Source of the DNA: Solea solea
Taxonomy: Eukaryota; Chordata; Actinopteri; Pleuronectiformes; Soleidae
Assembly: GCF_958295425.1 (NCBI RefSeq)
Contig: NC_081139.1
Span: 27,037,463-27,101,462 of the forward strand
Direction: 5' to 3'
DNA: 64,000 bases
This document shows positions 1 through 13,904 of this stretch, piece after piece (within the stretch, counting starts at the first letter, position 1; each line of letters starts with the position of its first letter). The notes below the pieces were generated by a model. It ran no database searches. It saw only the letters and a list, made by a program, of their open reading frames with translations, and was not told the origin of the DNA. Both the position numbers and the translations under genes were made by a program.

Positions 1-97
1 ACAGGAGGCGCTGTGACACTGGCAACGTGAGCAGAGAGGAAGGGAAGAGCTTCTCTGGTTCCACTGTCCAAACTCCAACTACTGGGAGTGGTCAGGA
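1..97 (-). CDS. dock3: dock3 exon w50 (tail, runs off the window)
   Basis: Behind the acceptor ttcag (complement at 98-99) the sense strand reads [20 protein letters not shown] then [12 protein letters not shown], open to base 1. [10 protein letters not shown] is shared with DOCK4 just after its SDPNLS segment, and the phase fits w49 exactly. The rest of the exon and the proline-rich SH3-binding end lie outside the window. Confidence 0.82.
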
Positions 98-392
98 CTG
101 AAGGAGGAGGAGAGAGAGAGAGGGAGGAGGGGGGGGAAAGAAGAGGAGGAGGAGAGAAGGAGAAGGTGAGAAAGAGGAGGAAGAGGAGCAGAAAGAAAGA
201 AGAAGGAGAGGGAGCAGAGGGGAGGGGGGAGGGAGAGAGAGAAAGAGGTGGAGATAAAAAGGGGGAAGTGGAGAAGGAGAAGGACACAAACATAGGAGAG
301 AGGAGACAAGGATAGGAGGACAGGAAGAAAGAGAAGGTAGAGGGAGAACGAGGAATCAGAGGAGATAAATGATCTTTATTTCATCATTCTTT

Positions 393-433
<41 letters not shown>

Positions 434-561
434 CGTCTGTGTGTGAGTGTGCGTCTGTGTGTGTGTGTGCGAGCGTCTGTGTGTGTGTGTGAGTGTGTGT
501 GCGTGTGTGTGTGTGTGTGTGCGAGCGTCTGTGTGTGTGAGTGTGTGTGTGTGCGAGCGTC

Positions 562-596
<35 letters not shown>

Positions 597-3500
597 CTGT
601 GTGTGTGAGTGTGCGTGAGTGTGCGTGTGTGTGTGCGTGTGTGTGTGTGTGAGCGTCTGTGTGTGTGCGAGTGTCTGTGTGTGTGTGCATGTGTGTGTGT
701 GGTTGGTTCTTGTACCTTTTTCAGCCACAGACAGGTTTGGATCACTGCAGGGTTTACATGGACCGATCACCTGATGGAACAAAGCTCTCTGGAAGTTCAT
801 CTGCTAAAGACAAAGACCAGACTGAATCCTGTCTCACACACTGTCTCACACACTGTCTCACACACTGTCTCACACACAGTCTCACACACACTCTGTCTCA
901 CACACTGTCTCTCACACACTGTCTCTCACGCTGTCTCACACACTCTGTCTCACACACTGTCTCTCACACACTGTCTCTCACGCTGTCTCACACACTCTGT
1001 CTCACAGTGTCTCACACACTGTCTCTCACACTCTGTCTCATACAGTCTCACACGCTGTCTCACACACTGTCTCACACACAGTCGCACACAGTCTCACACA
1101 CTGTCTCTCACACACTGTCTCTCACACTCTGTCTCACACACACTGTCTCACACACACTGTCTCACACCTGTCCGTTGTCTGTGATGTTGGAGTACATGGC
1201 GCTGCTCGGTCGGTCTCTGTGCGGCGGCAGCAGCATCAACATTTCTCTGTTGTGTCTGTATTTGTCTGGTAGAGAAGGAGAACCCACTGTGGGAGGAGCA
1301 TAAACAACAACACATGACCTGGATGAATGAGAATCTACACAGACATACGTGTGTGACCTTTAACCTTTAACCTAAAGTCTTAAACCATAAGCAGCCATTT
1401 TGAGACGTGACAGAACATGAGAACCAGGCAAAAAGTCCTCACTTCCTGTGGTTTATAAGCTTGTGGTCCTCATTGAGAAATATGTACAAGTACACACACA
1501 CACACACACACACAGTGTGGTTTCCATGACCTCAGAGGACATGACAGATGTTTATATGTGTACACAGAGCTGCTCACCTCTGATTGTCGACGGGGCGGAG
1601 TTTATCATCTGAGAGGGTGCAGAGTGGGTGGAGCTCAGGCTGGAGGAGGAGGGGCTTGGCTGCAAAGGGGGGGGAACATGAATGTGAAAATAATAAAATG
1701 TAATTTTTCTGATTTTTCTTAAGTTATTTGGTTTTATTTTGGAGGAGAAGATTTGCTAATTTATCTGCACTAAGGTTCCAAACACCAAAGTCATTAAACT
1801 GATTTACTTGTTTAATTTCAGTTCAGTATCACCAAACTCAGAGCTTCACTTTGAACGAGAAAGGGTAAATTAATAAAAAAATAAACATTAAACTAGAACT
1901 AGAAAATTCCATGGTGAAATTTTGATGGTGCCTTCTTCTTGCTGCCGATTTGGGTGGATTGAACCTTTAAAACTTGAAGTATTCAGGCAAAATAGTATTT
2001 TTGTGGAACTAATCCTAAAAAACATAGAGAGAGAGAGTGACTGACTCACAAGCCCCTCCCCCTCCCAGTTCCCCCTCCCCTTCCAAACACCTGTTTCTAA
2101 CTGTCCAAAACAGGTGAAAAACACCATTAAAGCACCATGTTTTAAAGTTGTCATATTTCAAGAACGGTTGATGATTGAGAGTAAATGTTTGTTGTGTGAG
2201 TGTCAGGAGGCTTTCAGCAGCTCCCACATTTACATTTGTGAAAAACAGCTGTGAAATGACAGAGAAATTACAGTTTTAAAATCATCATCGTCTTCATTTT
2301 TAAAAAACTCCAGAGCCAAGTTTTAACATGGGAGTCAATGGGAGGTTTGAGCAGAACTCTCTGTGCTTTTATGTGATTTTAAGAAAGTCATATGACAATG
2401 AAAACAACACACAGGGTTAGACGACAACCATAGCAACGCTTTTATGTCTCAATGATCCGTGTAGGTTGGAAATTGTGGGCGGGAGAAGAGTTTATTTAGA
2501 GATTTTTGTGATTATTTTCCTGGACTTCAGCTGAGTGTGCCACTGTAGCCACGGCTCACACACGTATTATAAAATCTGCAAATGTCCAAAAAAAGTACAA
2601 AACGTAAACTGTGATTGTTTAAAAACAATAATATGCATCAAAACGTTGACGTAGGTGAGAAAAGTCCCAAGTTTTGTGACCAGTTTCAACCACGTCTCTA
2701 CGTTAAAGTACGACGACACTGTGAAGCTCCAAAGTGGGCTGGGTTCTGATCATATTTTCGATTGTGTCCCATTCATGTGTATGTGGAAATTATATTTGCA
2801 TTGCAGATTTTGTCCGGGTGAGTGTTTGTTTTTCAAAGGTGAATGCACTTCTGTGAAGTCCTACAATCACATTCTTGGTCTTTCATTCTTTCATTCTGAC
2901 CTGCATGCGGTAGAAGTCTTCAGGATGCTCCACCACCACGCCGTCAGCCAGGATCAGCAGATTCCCAACGTTCCCCATCTCACTGGAGTTGTGCGAGGAG
3001 AGAGAGGAGGAGTTTCGCACTGGAGTCAAAACAGCTATCGGGCTGAGGGGGGGGGGGGGGGGGGGGGGGGGAACGAGGAAGGAAGGAAAGAAGGAAGGAG
3101 AGGACCGAGCGAGGACACATGCAAAGTACATCCAAAAAAAACAACAACAACCAAAACGTGGGAAGTGATAAGATGGGAATGTGAGGAGTGAAGATGAAGA
3201 GAAGGAGATAAAAGAGAGAGAGAAAATGATGGAAGTGTAGGAAGAAGCCGAAGATGAGATTCACACAAGGTGAAAGAGTTCTAAGTAGGCAACGAGAGAG
3301 ATGAAAAAAAAGATGGGATGAAGGAGTGAGGCGTTTGACGAGTGAGTGGATGAAAGTCGACACGTGCGCTCTTAAAGAGACAGTTCAGGTTATATAATAC
3401 TTGTCCCTTCACTGAAAAACACTTCATCTAAGAAAGTCTACACCTTTTTTTTACGAGTAGAAACTGACGTTTGTGTCACTTTGTAAACTTTGTTAATTTC

Positions 3501-6500
3501 TTTGCCAGTTTTCACTGCCGTGTTTTCTGTGCAATGACAATAAAGGAAGTCTAAGTCTAAACCGCTCACTCTCCTGCACCAAGTCCAAAGAGAAAAAATC
3601 TACGTCAGTTTGAGTCTGCAACATTTTAGGATTAAGTTTCACGTCTTTATCTCACAGTTAGACAGACTTTTCCAGCTGAGAACTGAAGTTTGTAAACCAC
3701 TCCCTCTCCCAACCAAACCCATAGAGAAAATCAGGGATTTTAACATCACAACACACAGGAGTTGTTGATCCACTGCTGCCTCCATCACTAAGTGGATGTC
3801 TTATTTAGTAAATTCGACATTTGAAATTCTTCACTCAGATTTATCTCAGTGACATAAAGTGACCACACGATGCTGCAGTAGACCAGCAGCTCCTGTGTCT
3901 AAGACTGAGCTAAAATCACTGATTTTCTCTATGGACTTTGGTGGGATTCCTTTTCCCATCAGAGAAAATCTGACAGTGAGATAAAGCATGAACATGAGAA
4001 ATGTGTGGTGTGTGTGTGCGTGCGTGTGCAGACCTGTGTCGGTGCATGAGTTTGAAGCTCTCGGGGCTCATGGGGCGTGTGAGACGCCAGGATCCCTCTG
4101 GGAGTGTTGGCTCCTGAGCCGGTTCTGTCTAAACCAGGCAAACCCTGCAACGCCACATAGAAACACTGCTCTGAATATTCACACCGCCCTCCGTGTACAA
4201 CGAGCAAAAATGTAAACACACGCTGCGGCTGATTGTGGTGCACTCACGTGGAAGAGGCTGCTCCTCATCATCTGGAACTGATCGATCAGCTTTTTGTGCA
4301 GGGGGCGCATTTCCGGGTGCACCAGCTTCTCGGTGTACCGCCAGGCCGACCCCGAGGATGTGAACCTGCAGGAAACATCACGATTAACGACGAGGAGTCG
4401 ACTACGATTAACAACAAGGAGTCGACTACGATTAACTACGAGGAGTTGACTACAATCAACGACGAGGTAGTCGACAACGATCAACTACGAGGAGTTAACT
4501 ACGATCAACTACGAGGAGTCGACTACGATTAATGACGAGGACTCGACTACGATTAATGATGAGGAGTCAACTACGATCAACTACGAGGAGTCGACTACGA
4601 TCAACTACGAGAGTCGACTACGATTAATGATGAGGAGTCGACTATGATCAACTACGAGGAGTCGACTATGATCAACTGCTCGGACACAGAAAATAACAGA
4701 CATGGGTCATTGAAAGTTACGTTGATATTTATGTAAATGTCTCCTGATAGGCTGAGTAGGACAAATTAAAATAGACTAAAAGGACATATTAAAAGAGAAA
4801 ATAAAGAGACTAAAGACAAGGCAAATACTTGTAGGTCCCAGGCCAGAAGGCGGCGCCTTGAGGGCTGAACAGCGGTCAGGACGTGTCCATGCACAGTTTA
4901 ATGGAGCTAAGGTCATAGTCTGACTAAGACAGCTTGCTGAGTGTGAGTTTAAATGTGGAGGAGAAAACAATTTATTGGCCGTGTACGCGTGACTCCGCCT
5001 CCGTAGGTGGCGCTGTAAATCTGTACGAGCTAGAGCAACAGTACCGCAGTTTATACGTCGTCTCCTTCTACTACAGGACAGAACACAGACGAAGAGTAGA
5101 CATGCAGGAGTAATCGGACTATGAACCAGGTACGTTAGTCCGACTAAGACCAGCTCCATTTTAGTCAGACTAATGATGCTAACCGTATGATGCGTACGTG
5201 TGAGTCAGCAGTGACTTCTCACCTGCTCCTGCATCAGATCTTTGAGTTGTGTGATCTTCTCTGTGTCTTCAGGATGACTGTTGATGTAGTCTTTATCAAA
5301 GAAAGCCTGGTCACAACAAACAAACATCAAGCACAGACAGTTCGCTCAATACATACGTTCACCACTTTATCTGTCTGTGACACAGACTTTTACAAACAAT
5401 AAGTAAGGTTTATAAACTGTCTTCTCTCCCACACCAAAGTCCATAGAGAACGTGATCAGTGATTTAAGCTTGTGGGGACACAGGACCCGCTGGTCTACTG
5501 CTGCCTCATGTGGTCACTGAGGTAAATTTGAACAAAGGATTTTAAGCCCGAATTCACTAAATAAGACATTTGAACTTAGTGATGGAGGCAGAAGTGGGTC
5601 AAACACCTCCTGTGTGCTGTGATGTTAAAATCACTGATTTTCTCTAGGGACTTTGGTGCAGGGAGAGTGAGTGGTTTACAGACAGGCAGGGCTGTCAAAT
5701 TGAGATATTGTTGAGAACTCATTTCTTAAGACATCCTAGACTAAAACAAAGTACACCAACAATCACAGCGAGTTCACGTTGTCGTACGAACCTCTTGGTA
5801 TCTGGCGATGCCTCCATTGACGGCGGCGTCAATGACGCCGTTCAGCGTCATGCTGAGCAGGTTGATGTTGCCGTGCAGCTGCTTGTGCTGGTACTGACTG
5901 ATCAGCGTCCGCAGCTCCTGGTTCTTGTTCTCCACCACAGACACGGCGTTTTCCAACGGACTCACCTCCACCTGGAGAAGAATTTGGCCGAGTCAGACGC
6001 AGCCCAACTCAATTTAGAGACTGAATGCATATATATGTGTACGCCTTTATTTGACTAATATTACAGAGCGGGCAGTTTTACAAAGTGATTCGAATAAGCA
6101 AACATATTTCTAAGATATCACTGACTTGCCAGACTTTGTTTAAAGGAATGGCAAATTTATTTTCCAGTCAGTCTTAGCTCATCGAGTTGTTTTTTTCCCC
6201 ATACAACATGTGTGAGCAGCTGCACACTGTGTTTCTCTTTTTCTTCATGTGGTTTTCTTTCTTGTTCCTCATGTGAGGAGCTGGGTTTTCATGACTAAAC
6301 CTTTACTTACTTACTTACAGGAAACAGGAACTTTCTCATTCACGGGAAACATTTGTTTTGTTTTAATAGTTGTTTTTTTTCTCACTCACCAGCTCTCGCT
6401 TCTCCACCTCAAACCAGCGAGAGATGCCGGGCAGAGGGTGAGTGAGGATCAGTGTGGTCCTCTCAATCCACAGACTCTGAAACACACACACACACAGTCA

Positions 6501-7428
6501 TACACACCATCAAAGTCTGTGTGTGTGTGTGTGTGTGTGTGTGTAAGTTACAGGTAAGATTCACAGTGTTACAGCAGCAAAGCTAAAGGTCATTTATAGA
6601 AAAAAAAAAAACATAATTAACTTTGTCTAAAGGGATAAGATAGTATAAGATAAATAAGATAGGTATGAACTAAATTCCCAATCCCATGGAAAGTTTTTGG
6701 GAATTTAACAATCATTTTCCACCCCTCAGCAATAAGATCAGTAGGGTTGCAAAAATGTCCCCAACCCTAACCCAGATCGATGGGGAAATTAGAAATTAAT
6801 GGGAATTTTCCACCCCTTTGCCCTAAATGATTATATGGTATATATGTATATATGTGGGAGAAAATCAGTGATTTTAGCTCGTAGGGACACAGGAGCTGCT
6901 GGTCTTCTGCTGCCTCGTGTGGTCACTTTGTGTCACTGAGGTGAATCTGAACAAATTATTTCAAATGCCAAATTCACTAAAATAAGACATCTGAACTTAG
7001 TGATGGAGGCAGCAGTGGATCAACAACTCCTGTGTGTGTGATGTTAAAATCACTGATTTTCTCTATGGGGTTTGGTGTGGGAGAGTGAGTGGTTTACAAA
7101 CTGTCTGTGTAACAGTGAGATAAAGACATGAAATCATGTTCTAAAGATATCACACACTTACGCTGACCTATATTTCCTCTCTTTAACTCACCTTGAACTC
7201 ATTGTCTCGGTCTTTGGGTCCTTTGTGGAACGGCCGGTCGTAGCGGAAGCGGCGGACGTTGTTGACCCGGTAGAAGCTCTTGATGCGGTCCGGTACTCTG
7301 TCCATCTGGAGCACGCTGACGCCGTCTGGCACCGGGGTCACTGCGTAGATCTGGAGATCTGAGGTCAGAGGTCAAGGGAATGGCTGAGAACACTGTGGAC
7401 GGAGACTCGTGCCTACGCTAACACTCCG

Positions 7429-7469
<41 letters not shown>

Positions 7470-9248
7470 AAGGATACACTGCGCGTCACACTGCAGAATG
7501 GCCTCGTCCGGCTGATTGGGGTGCTGCATCGCAATGGCTTGTGGGAATTCTCCCAGCATCCTTTGCTGGAAGGCCTCTAACCTCTCGTAGTCATGGCCGC
7601 GACACACAAACTCCTTGTTCTGGAGGAGACGATGGCAAAGAGCAGTTTTTAATAAACAGAAACAGAAAGTTTACTGAAAACTGTCCAGAGAAAGTTTACA
7701 GAAAACAGGGCAGGGAAACTTTACTGAAAACAGCAAAGAAAGTTTATTGAAAACTGACCAGAGAAAGTTTACCGAAAACAGGGCAGGGAAACTTTACTGA
7801 AAACAGCAAAGAAAGTTTACTGAAAACTGACCAGTGAAAGTTTACTGAAAACTGAGCAGGGAAAGTTTACTGAAAATGGACCAGTGAAAGTTTACTGAAA
7901 ACTGTCCAGAGAAAGTTTACTGAAAACTGTCCAGAGAAAGTTTACTGAAAACTGACCAGACAAAGTTTACTGAAAACTGACCAGACAAAGTTTACTGAAA
8001 ACTGAGCAGAGAAAGTTTACTGGTTTACTGAAAACCAGGACGTGTCAATGCTTGTATGTAACGTTTGAGTGATATGGAAAGTTTAAGTCCAAATTTAGGT
8101 TTAAGTTAACCCTGAAGACTTCCTTTAATATCGTAGTGTTGCATTCCTATGGAAAGTTTAAAATTTGGAATTTTTCCAAAATTCCCTCACTAAATTTCTC
8201 AAACCCAAGTAAAGTTTCTGGAAATTTCTTTGCCACCCCAAATATACCAACGTTTGGTAGTTTGGGAAATATTCCAAATTGGAAACTTGCCATGGGAATC
8301 TTTGCAAACATACTTATCTCATCTTTAGGGTGGCACAGTAGTGGAAATTTAGCTGTAAACTTTCTATGGGTTTGGGAAACTTAATTTGAGAATTATGGAA
8401 CTTTTTGCTTATATTTAGGGTTGAAAAAGGGTGAAAAATGCCTGTTAAGTTTCCAGAGACTTTCCATGGGATTGGAAAATTTAGTCCAGGAGTTTGGGAC
8501 ATATTCCAAATTGGAAACCTTCCATGTGAATATTTGCAGCCCGACTTATTGCTGGGGTGGACAATTATTGTAAAATTTCCAGACACTTTCCATAAGATTG
8601 TGAAATTTAGTTCAGGAATTTTGAAAACGTTTGCAACCCTACCTTTCTTATTTATCTTGTCTTTAGAGTGGCAAAGGGGTGGAACATTCCCAGTAAATTT
8701 CCAGAAACTTTCCATGGGTTTGGGAAATTTCGTGAGGGAATTTTGGAAATATTCCAAATTTGAAACTTTCCATGGAAATTTTTGCAACCCCAGTCAGGAT
8801 ATTAAAGGAACTCTTCAGGGTTAACTTAAACCTAAATTTGGACTTTGCGAGGAAACATTACTGATTAAAACTTCCCATATTGATCAAAAGTTAAGAAGCT
8901 GGTTTATATTTTAGTGGAGGTTGTAAGTGATGCTGCATGCATACACTCCATTCATTCATTCATGTGTCTCACCGTATTCTGTAAAACAGTATAAAATTAA
9001 ATTATTCAATTTACGTGGTACTCACTCTGAGGAAGAAGGGAAACTTCCTGCCGTAAAATCCCACCCTGAAGAACTCTGGCTCCAGACGCTGCTGCTCCAT
9101 GATGTTGTCATAATATGCTGCCTCCATTTTCTAAACACACACACACACACACACACACACGGACACGCGACTTGTGGAAGGAGATAAAAACAACAACTGA
9201 AGAGAGGTGATTTACAATTCTTAACCTTTCACTTTATTTGAACAGGAC

Positions 9249-9310
<62 letters not shown>

Positions 9311-10113
9311 CTCACCCGTATCCAGCTCAGACTCTGGTAGTCGTACAGAGACTCATACTGGAAGGCCAGCTCCCTGCAAAGGGGAATACCATACTCCCAA
9401 CACTGCACACACACACACACACACACACACAAGTGTCACATTTACAGACTTGAACCATCATATATTATTGTTTTTATGAAGTATTTCGAAGCGTGATTTA
9501 ATGCTTTATTGACACCGTCAGCACCGACTGCGCTGTAGCGCCCCCCTGTGCTGAGAATCAGCAGCCACATCATGAAACTTACACCTGCTTAAGTCTACGA
9601 TGTCTTAAGAACATGTTCACGTCTTTATCTCACTGTTAGACAAACGTTACCAACAGAGAAACTGTTGGAAAAAGTTTGTTAAGCACTCACTCTCCCACAC
9701 CAAACCCCATAGAGAAAATCAGTGATTTTAGCTCACGGGGACACAGGAGCTGCTGTCCTCTGCTGCCTCGTGTGGTCACTTTGGGTCACTGACGTGAATC
9801 CGAACGGAGAATTTCAAATGCCGAATATACTAAAATAAGACATTTGAAGTTAGTGATGGAGGCAGCAGTGGATCAACAACTCCTGTGTGCTTTTTCTCTA
9901 TGAGGTTTGGTGCAGGGAGAGTGAGTGGTTTACAAACTCCAGTTTCCTGTTAGAAAAATCCACAGCCACACTTTAAAAAACCCAAACTATCTCTTTAACA
10001 TTGTTGTGTTTGCAGGTGTGTCGTTATTTAGGACCTTTTTTCTGTCATAAACACTGACCTTGTCAGGACCAGTAGTCCTCATGGAGACCAAAACCTTGTC
10101 CTAATGAGGCAGA

Positions 10114-10147
<34 letters not shown>

Positions 10148-10304
10148 CTTTCCCTTGTTGAAGTAGTGGATGACCTTTCGACAGAGCCCCTCTTTGCGAT
10201 GCCACTCACTCTGAGCAGGATAGTGAAGGAACTCTTTGAGCGGCCGCTCGTCCCAGTGCAGCAGCTCCCAGTACAAGAGCAGAGTGAACGCAGCCTCTGT
10301 GGAC

Positions 10305-10335
<31 letters not shown>

Positions 10336-11082
10336 CAGGTCACACACACCTTCTATGTCCACCACTCCGTATGTGTGTGTGTGTGTGTGTGCTGTACCGG
10401 TGTAGTTCTCCGCCTGTAGATGCATGTCACACAGCTTGTGGATGTAGCGGATGTACATCTCCTCCTTGTTGATCTCGGACTTGTAGAAGTTCTGAGGACA
10501 TAAAACATAAAATCGGTCAAAACAGCGCCACCCTGGCCGCAAGGGGGACAACTCGTCACCTACAAACGGGTCAACTGGTTAACGAGGAAGGAGCTCGAGG
10601 TGTGCTCGGGAGTCTGAATGTTGTCCTCCAACTCCGCCTCTCCTTTCATGAAAATGTACGAAGCTAAAAACATGCTAACAGCTGAGCACGGTCGCCGGCG
10701 TACCAGGAGGTTGACGGTGCAGCCGATCTTCTTGTTCTCCGTCTCGTCTCCTTTCATGCAGTCACTGAAACACAAGAGCGTTATTAGAGTTATTGCTAGT
10801 TTTGCTAACTAGCGAGCTAATCTAGCTGTCTGTGGACCAGCATAGAGCAGTATTATGATTCTGGACCAGTATTACGACTCTGGACCAGTATAATGATTCT
10901 GAACTGGCACCAAAACCCAGCAAAATGCTGGTCTTTGCTGGTTTTTACAATGTTTAGTGTACAACATAAGTGCTAAATGCTTGAGGCAGCCATCTTGAAT
11001 TTCTCCATTTCAACTCCTCATGCCTGGAGTTCACAATTCAAAATGGCTGCCATGCAACAACACAACACACAGAACTTGTGCT

Positions 11083-11117
<35 letters not shown>

Positions 11118-13866
11118 CGGTAGTCCAGCAGTCGCTCCATCAGCCGTGTTACCGAGGTAACGAAGGACACTCCTGTCTCCCTCCACGTCTCCTGCTCAAT
11201 CTTCTCCAGCAGACTGTGAGGACACAAACAAACAAACAAACAAGCAAACAACGACTTGTCAGTTTGTTTTTTTATTCACAAACAAAACAAATGTGAAAAC
11301 AGGAAATCAGACGTTAGTAGATTAGAGACGAGATTTAAGGCCCTAATCTACACAGAAACATAGGTTTAATTTAAAATAAATCTTTCTTGCATAACATGTA
11401 AGCACTTTCAATGTTTCAGTCTCCCTGAGGCCAAACTTTCAAGGATTTCAAGGACCCAAGGGAACCCTGCTCCATTTACTCCTCAGACGTTTGATAACTT
11501 GATTATTAAAGACTTCACAGAAACATGAAACACAAACATGACATCTCCCAGGGAACGTGTGAATTCATGGTGTCATACAGTACCTGGGGTAAGGCCCAAA
11601 CAGCTGGGTTCTAATCCCCGCAGCACAGAACCAAGCAAAACACACGACAGCAGAGTTAGAACAGAGGAGGTTAGTGTTTGTTTGTTTGTTTGTTTGTTTG
11701 TTTGTTTTGCTCACAGCAGACTGAAGAGCTCTCTGTAGTTCTCATCACCTTTGCCTTCAGACACCAAACTGTCCAGTTTATCGATCAGTTCAGCCTCCAC
11801 CTGCGCACACACACACACGCATGCATGTACACACACACACACACGCACGCACGCATGTACACACACACACACGCACGCATGCATGCAAGCACAAAAACTT
11901 TAAATCTTAGATGCATCATGATTCTCATTTGTAATATGGATTAATGCAGACAATATGATCATGTGACACATTAGTGTGTGTGTGTATGTGTGTGTGTGTG
12001 TGTGTGTTAACCTGTTTGAAATTCCCGTTCTTGCGCTGTTCCCAGTCCATCATGTCGTGGAAGATGGGAATCATGACGTTTCTCACCTCCACCTGAGGAA
12101 CCAGCGTCACTCCCAGGAACGGGCCGATCATCCCAGGAATGAAGTGGATCTTATTCTCCCCTGCAAACGGAGCAAAGCTGTCAATCACTCAATCAATCAC
12201 TCAATCAATCTATCAATCAATCACAGCCAGTCTACTGATAAATCAAGCCAGGAAAAGAATAAAAACATCTCTATGTTTAATTTAACAACACAAGGAGAGT
12301 CAATAAGGAGCTAAACTCTCACCCAGGTTCTGCCACATGCTGAAGAGTTCGTAGGTCATCATCACTCTCATGTCACCGTACCTGTAGACGCACAAACATA
12401 CAGTCATCGCCAAGTCCGCAGTACCAGAGGAAACCATGGGGGGGCAGTTTAGGATGTCCAAACGTCCTCCCTCACAGAAAGAACTTATCGCGGATTCCAG
12501 TTGTTTTTTGGAAGAAGAAATTCACGATCTCAAATTTCCAACTCGGAAAGTCTGAGTTTTACTGAGTCGTACACACGTTGTCACGTTTTTGTGATTTGAT
12601 ACGTTTGCTTTAATGGTTTTTACTCAACTTCTCACGGAACAAAGTCAACTGAGAGGTGACGTCACTCTTAGTTTCTGACCTTTGACCTCCATTCTAAATG
12701 GAAATTTAAATTTAAAAACTGATTTCTGCCACATGTTGTCGTCTGTTATATCTTAAGAACATGTTTGCTGCTTCGTCTCATTGTTAGACAAACCTTTGTA
12801 AACTGTGTAAACTGAAGTTTTTGTCTCTTTGTCACCGCTCACTCTCCCACACCAAAGTCCATAGAGAAAATCAGTGATTTTAACATCACAGCACACAGGA
12901 GCTGTTGATCCACTGCAGCACACGTTATTTTGTGACATCTGGTGTTTGACATCATATGTTTAGATTTACCGCAGTGACACAAAGCGACCACACGAGGCAA
13001 CAGTAGACCAGCAGCTCCTGTGCCCCCGCTAGCTAAAATCGCTGATTTTCTCTCTGGACGTTGGTGTGGGAGAGTGAGTGGTTCACAAACTTCAGGGAAA
13101 GTCTGTTTGACAGTGAAATAAAGTCAGAGTTGGCAGAGATTTTATTAGTGGAGCCTTTTTTTTAGCTCATGGTACATCATGTTTGTCGTTGTCGGGAACT
13201 CGACTCTGCTCTGGTGCGACCTCTAGTGGATGTATTTTTGGATGATTCATGAAATGTTATTACGGAAATACTCCTTACTAACAGTGTAAATTTTATACAG
13301 TATACAGTATACAGTGTAACTTTACTGATTTAAAAAACTAAATCAATCTTATAGAATGACATGGCTACTGTGAGGTAGTGGGAAGGGGACCCTAAAATCT
13401 AATTCAGCTTAGGGCCTCATAAAGGCTTGTGCCGGCCCTGCACGTCAGCCTGAACAGCCAGAATAGCAGCGGATTTATTTAAAAACACTCTTTACCTTTT
13501 TAATCTTTATACTCTTTAACAGCTTCAATGGTCAGCACTTTTGCCTGCTTTTATTATTTTACTTTATTTATTTATTTAGTTAGTTTGCTCTTACTTGTCC
13601 AGAGCCTTCTTCCTCTTTGCAGAACTCAGGTTTTCCAGCTGTAGACTGGGCTGGTTGATGTAGAGGACAGCCAGACTGAAGTACGAGTTCCACACCTGCA
13701 CACGCACACACACGCACACGCACACACACGCACACACACACAATGACGGTAAGGCAGAACATCAGCACACCACCGTTGACTGGAATCACACTGATGCCAC
13801 TTCCTGTCTCTGCTGCAGACGTATGAACTGAAGTTACCTCATGTTTCACCATGTTATTTAGGAGGG

Positions 13867-13904
<38 letters not shown>

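Noticed and set aside
356..1303. Long His/Thr- or Cys/Val-rich ORFs on both strands
   Set aside because: They are translations of GT/CA and CTGTCTCACACA repeats; only the embedded parts at 716-800 and 1,168-1,286 on the minus strand are real dock3 exons.
3015..3028. Second acceptor (ctccag) for exon w46
   Set aside because: It would give the wrong phase with w45 and remove the PIAVLTPVR part that aligns with DOCK3.
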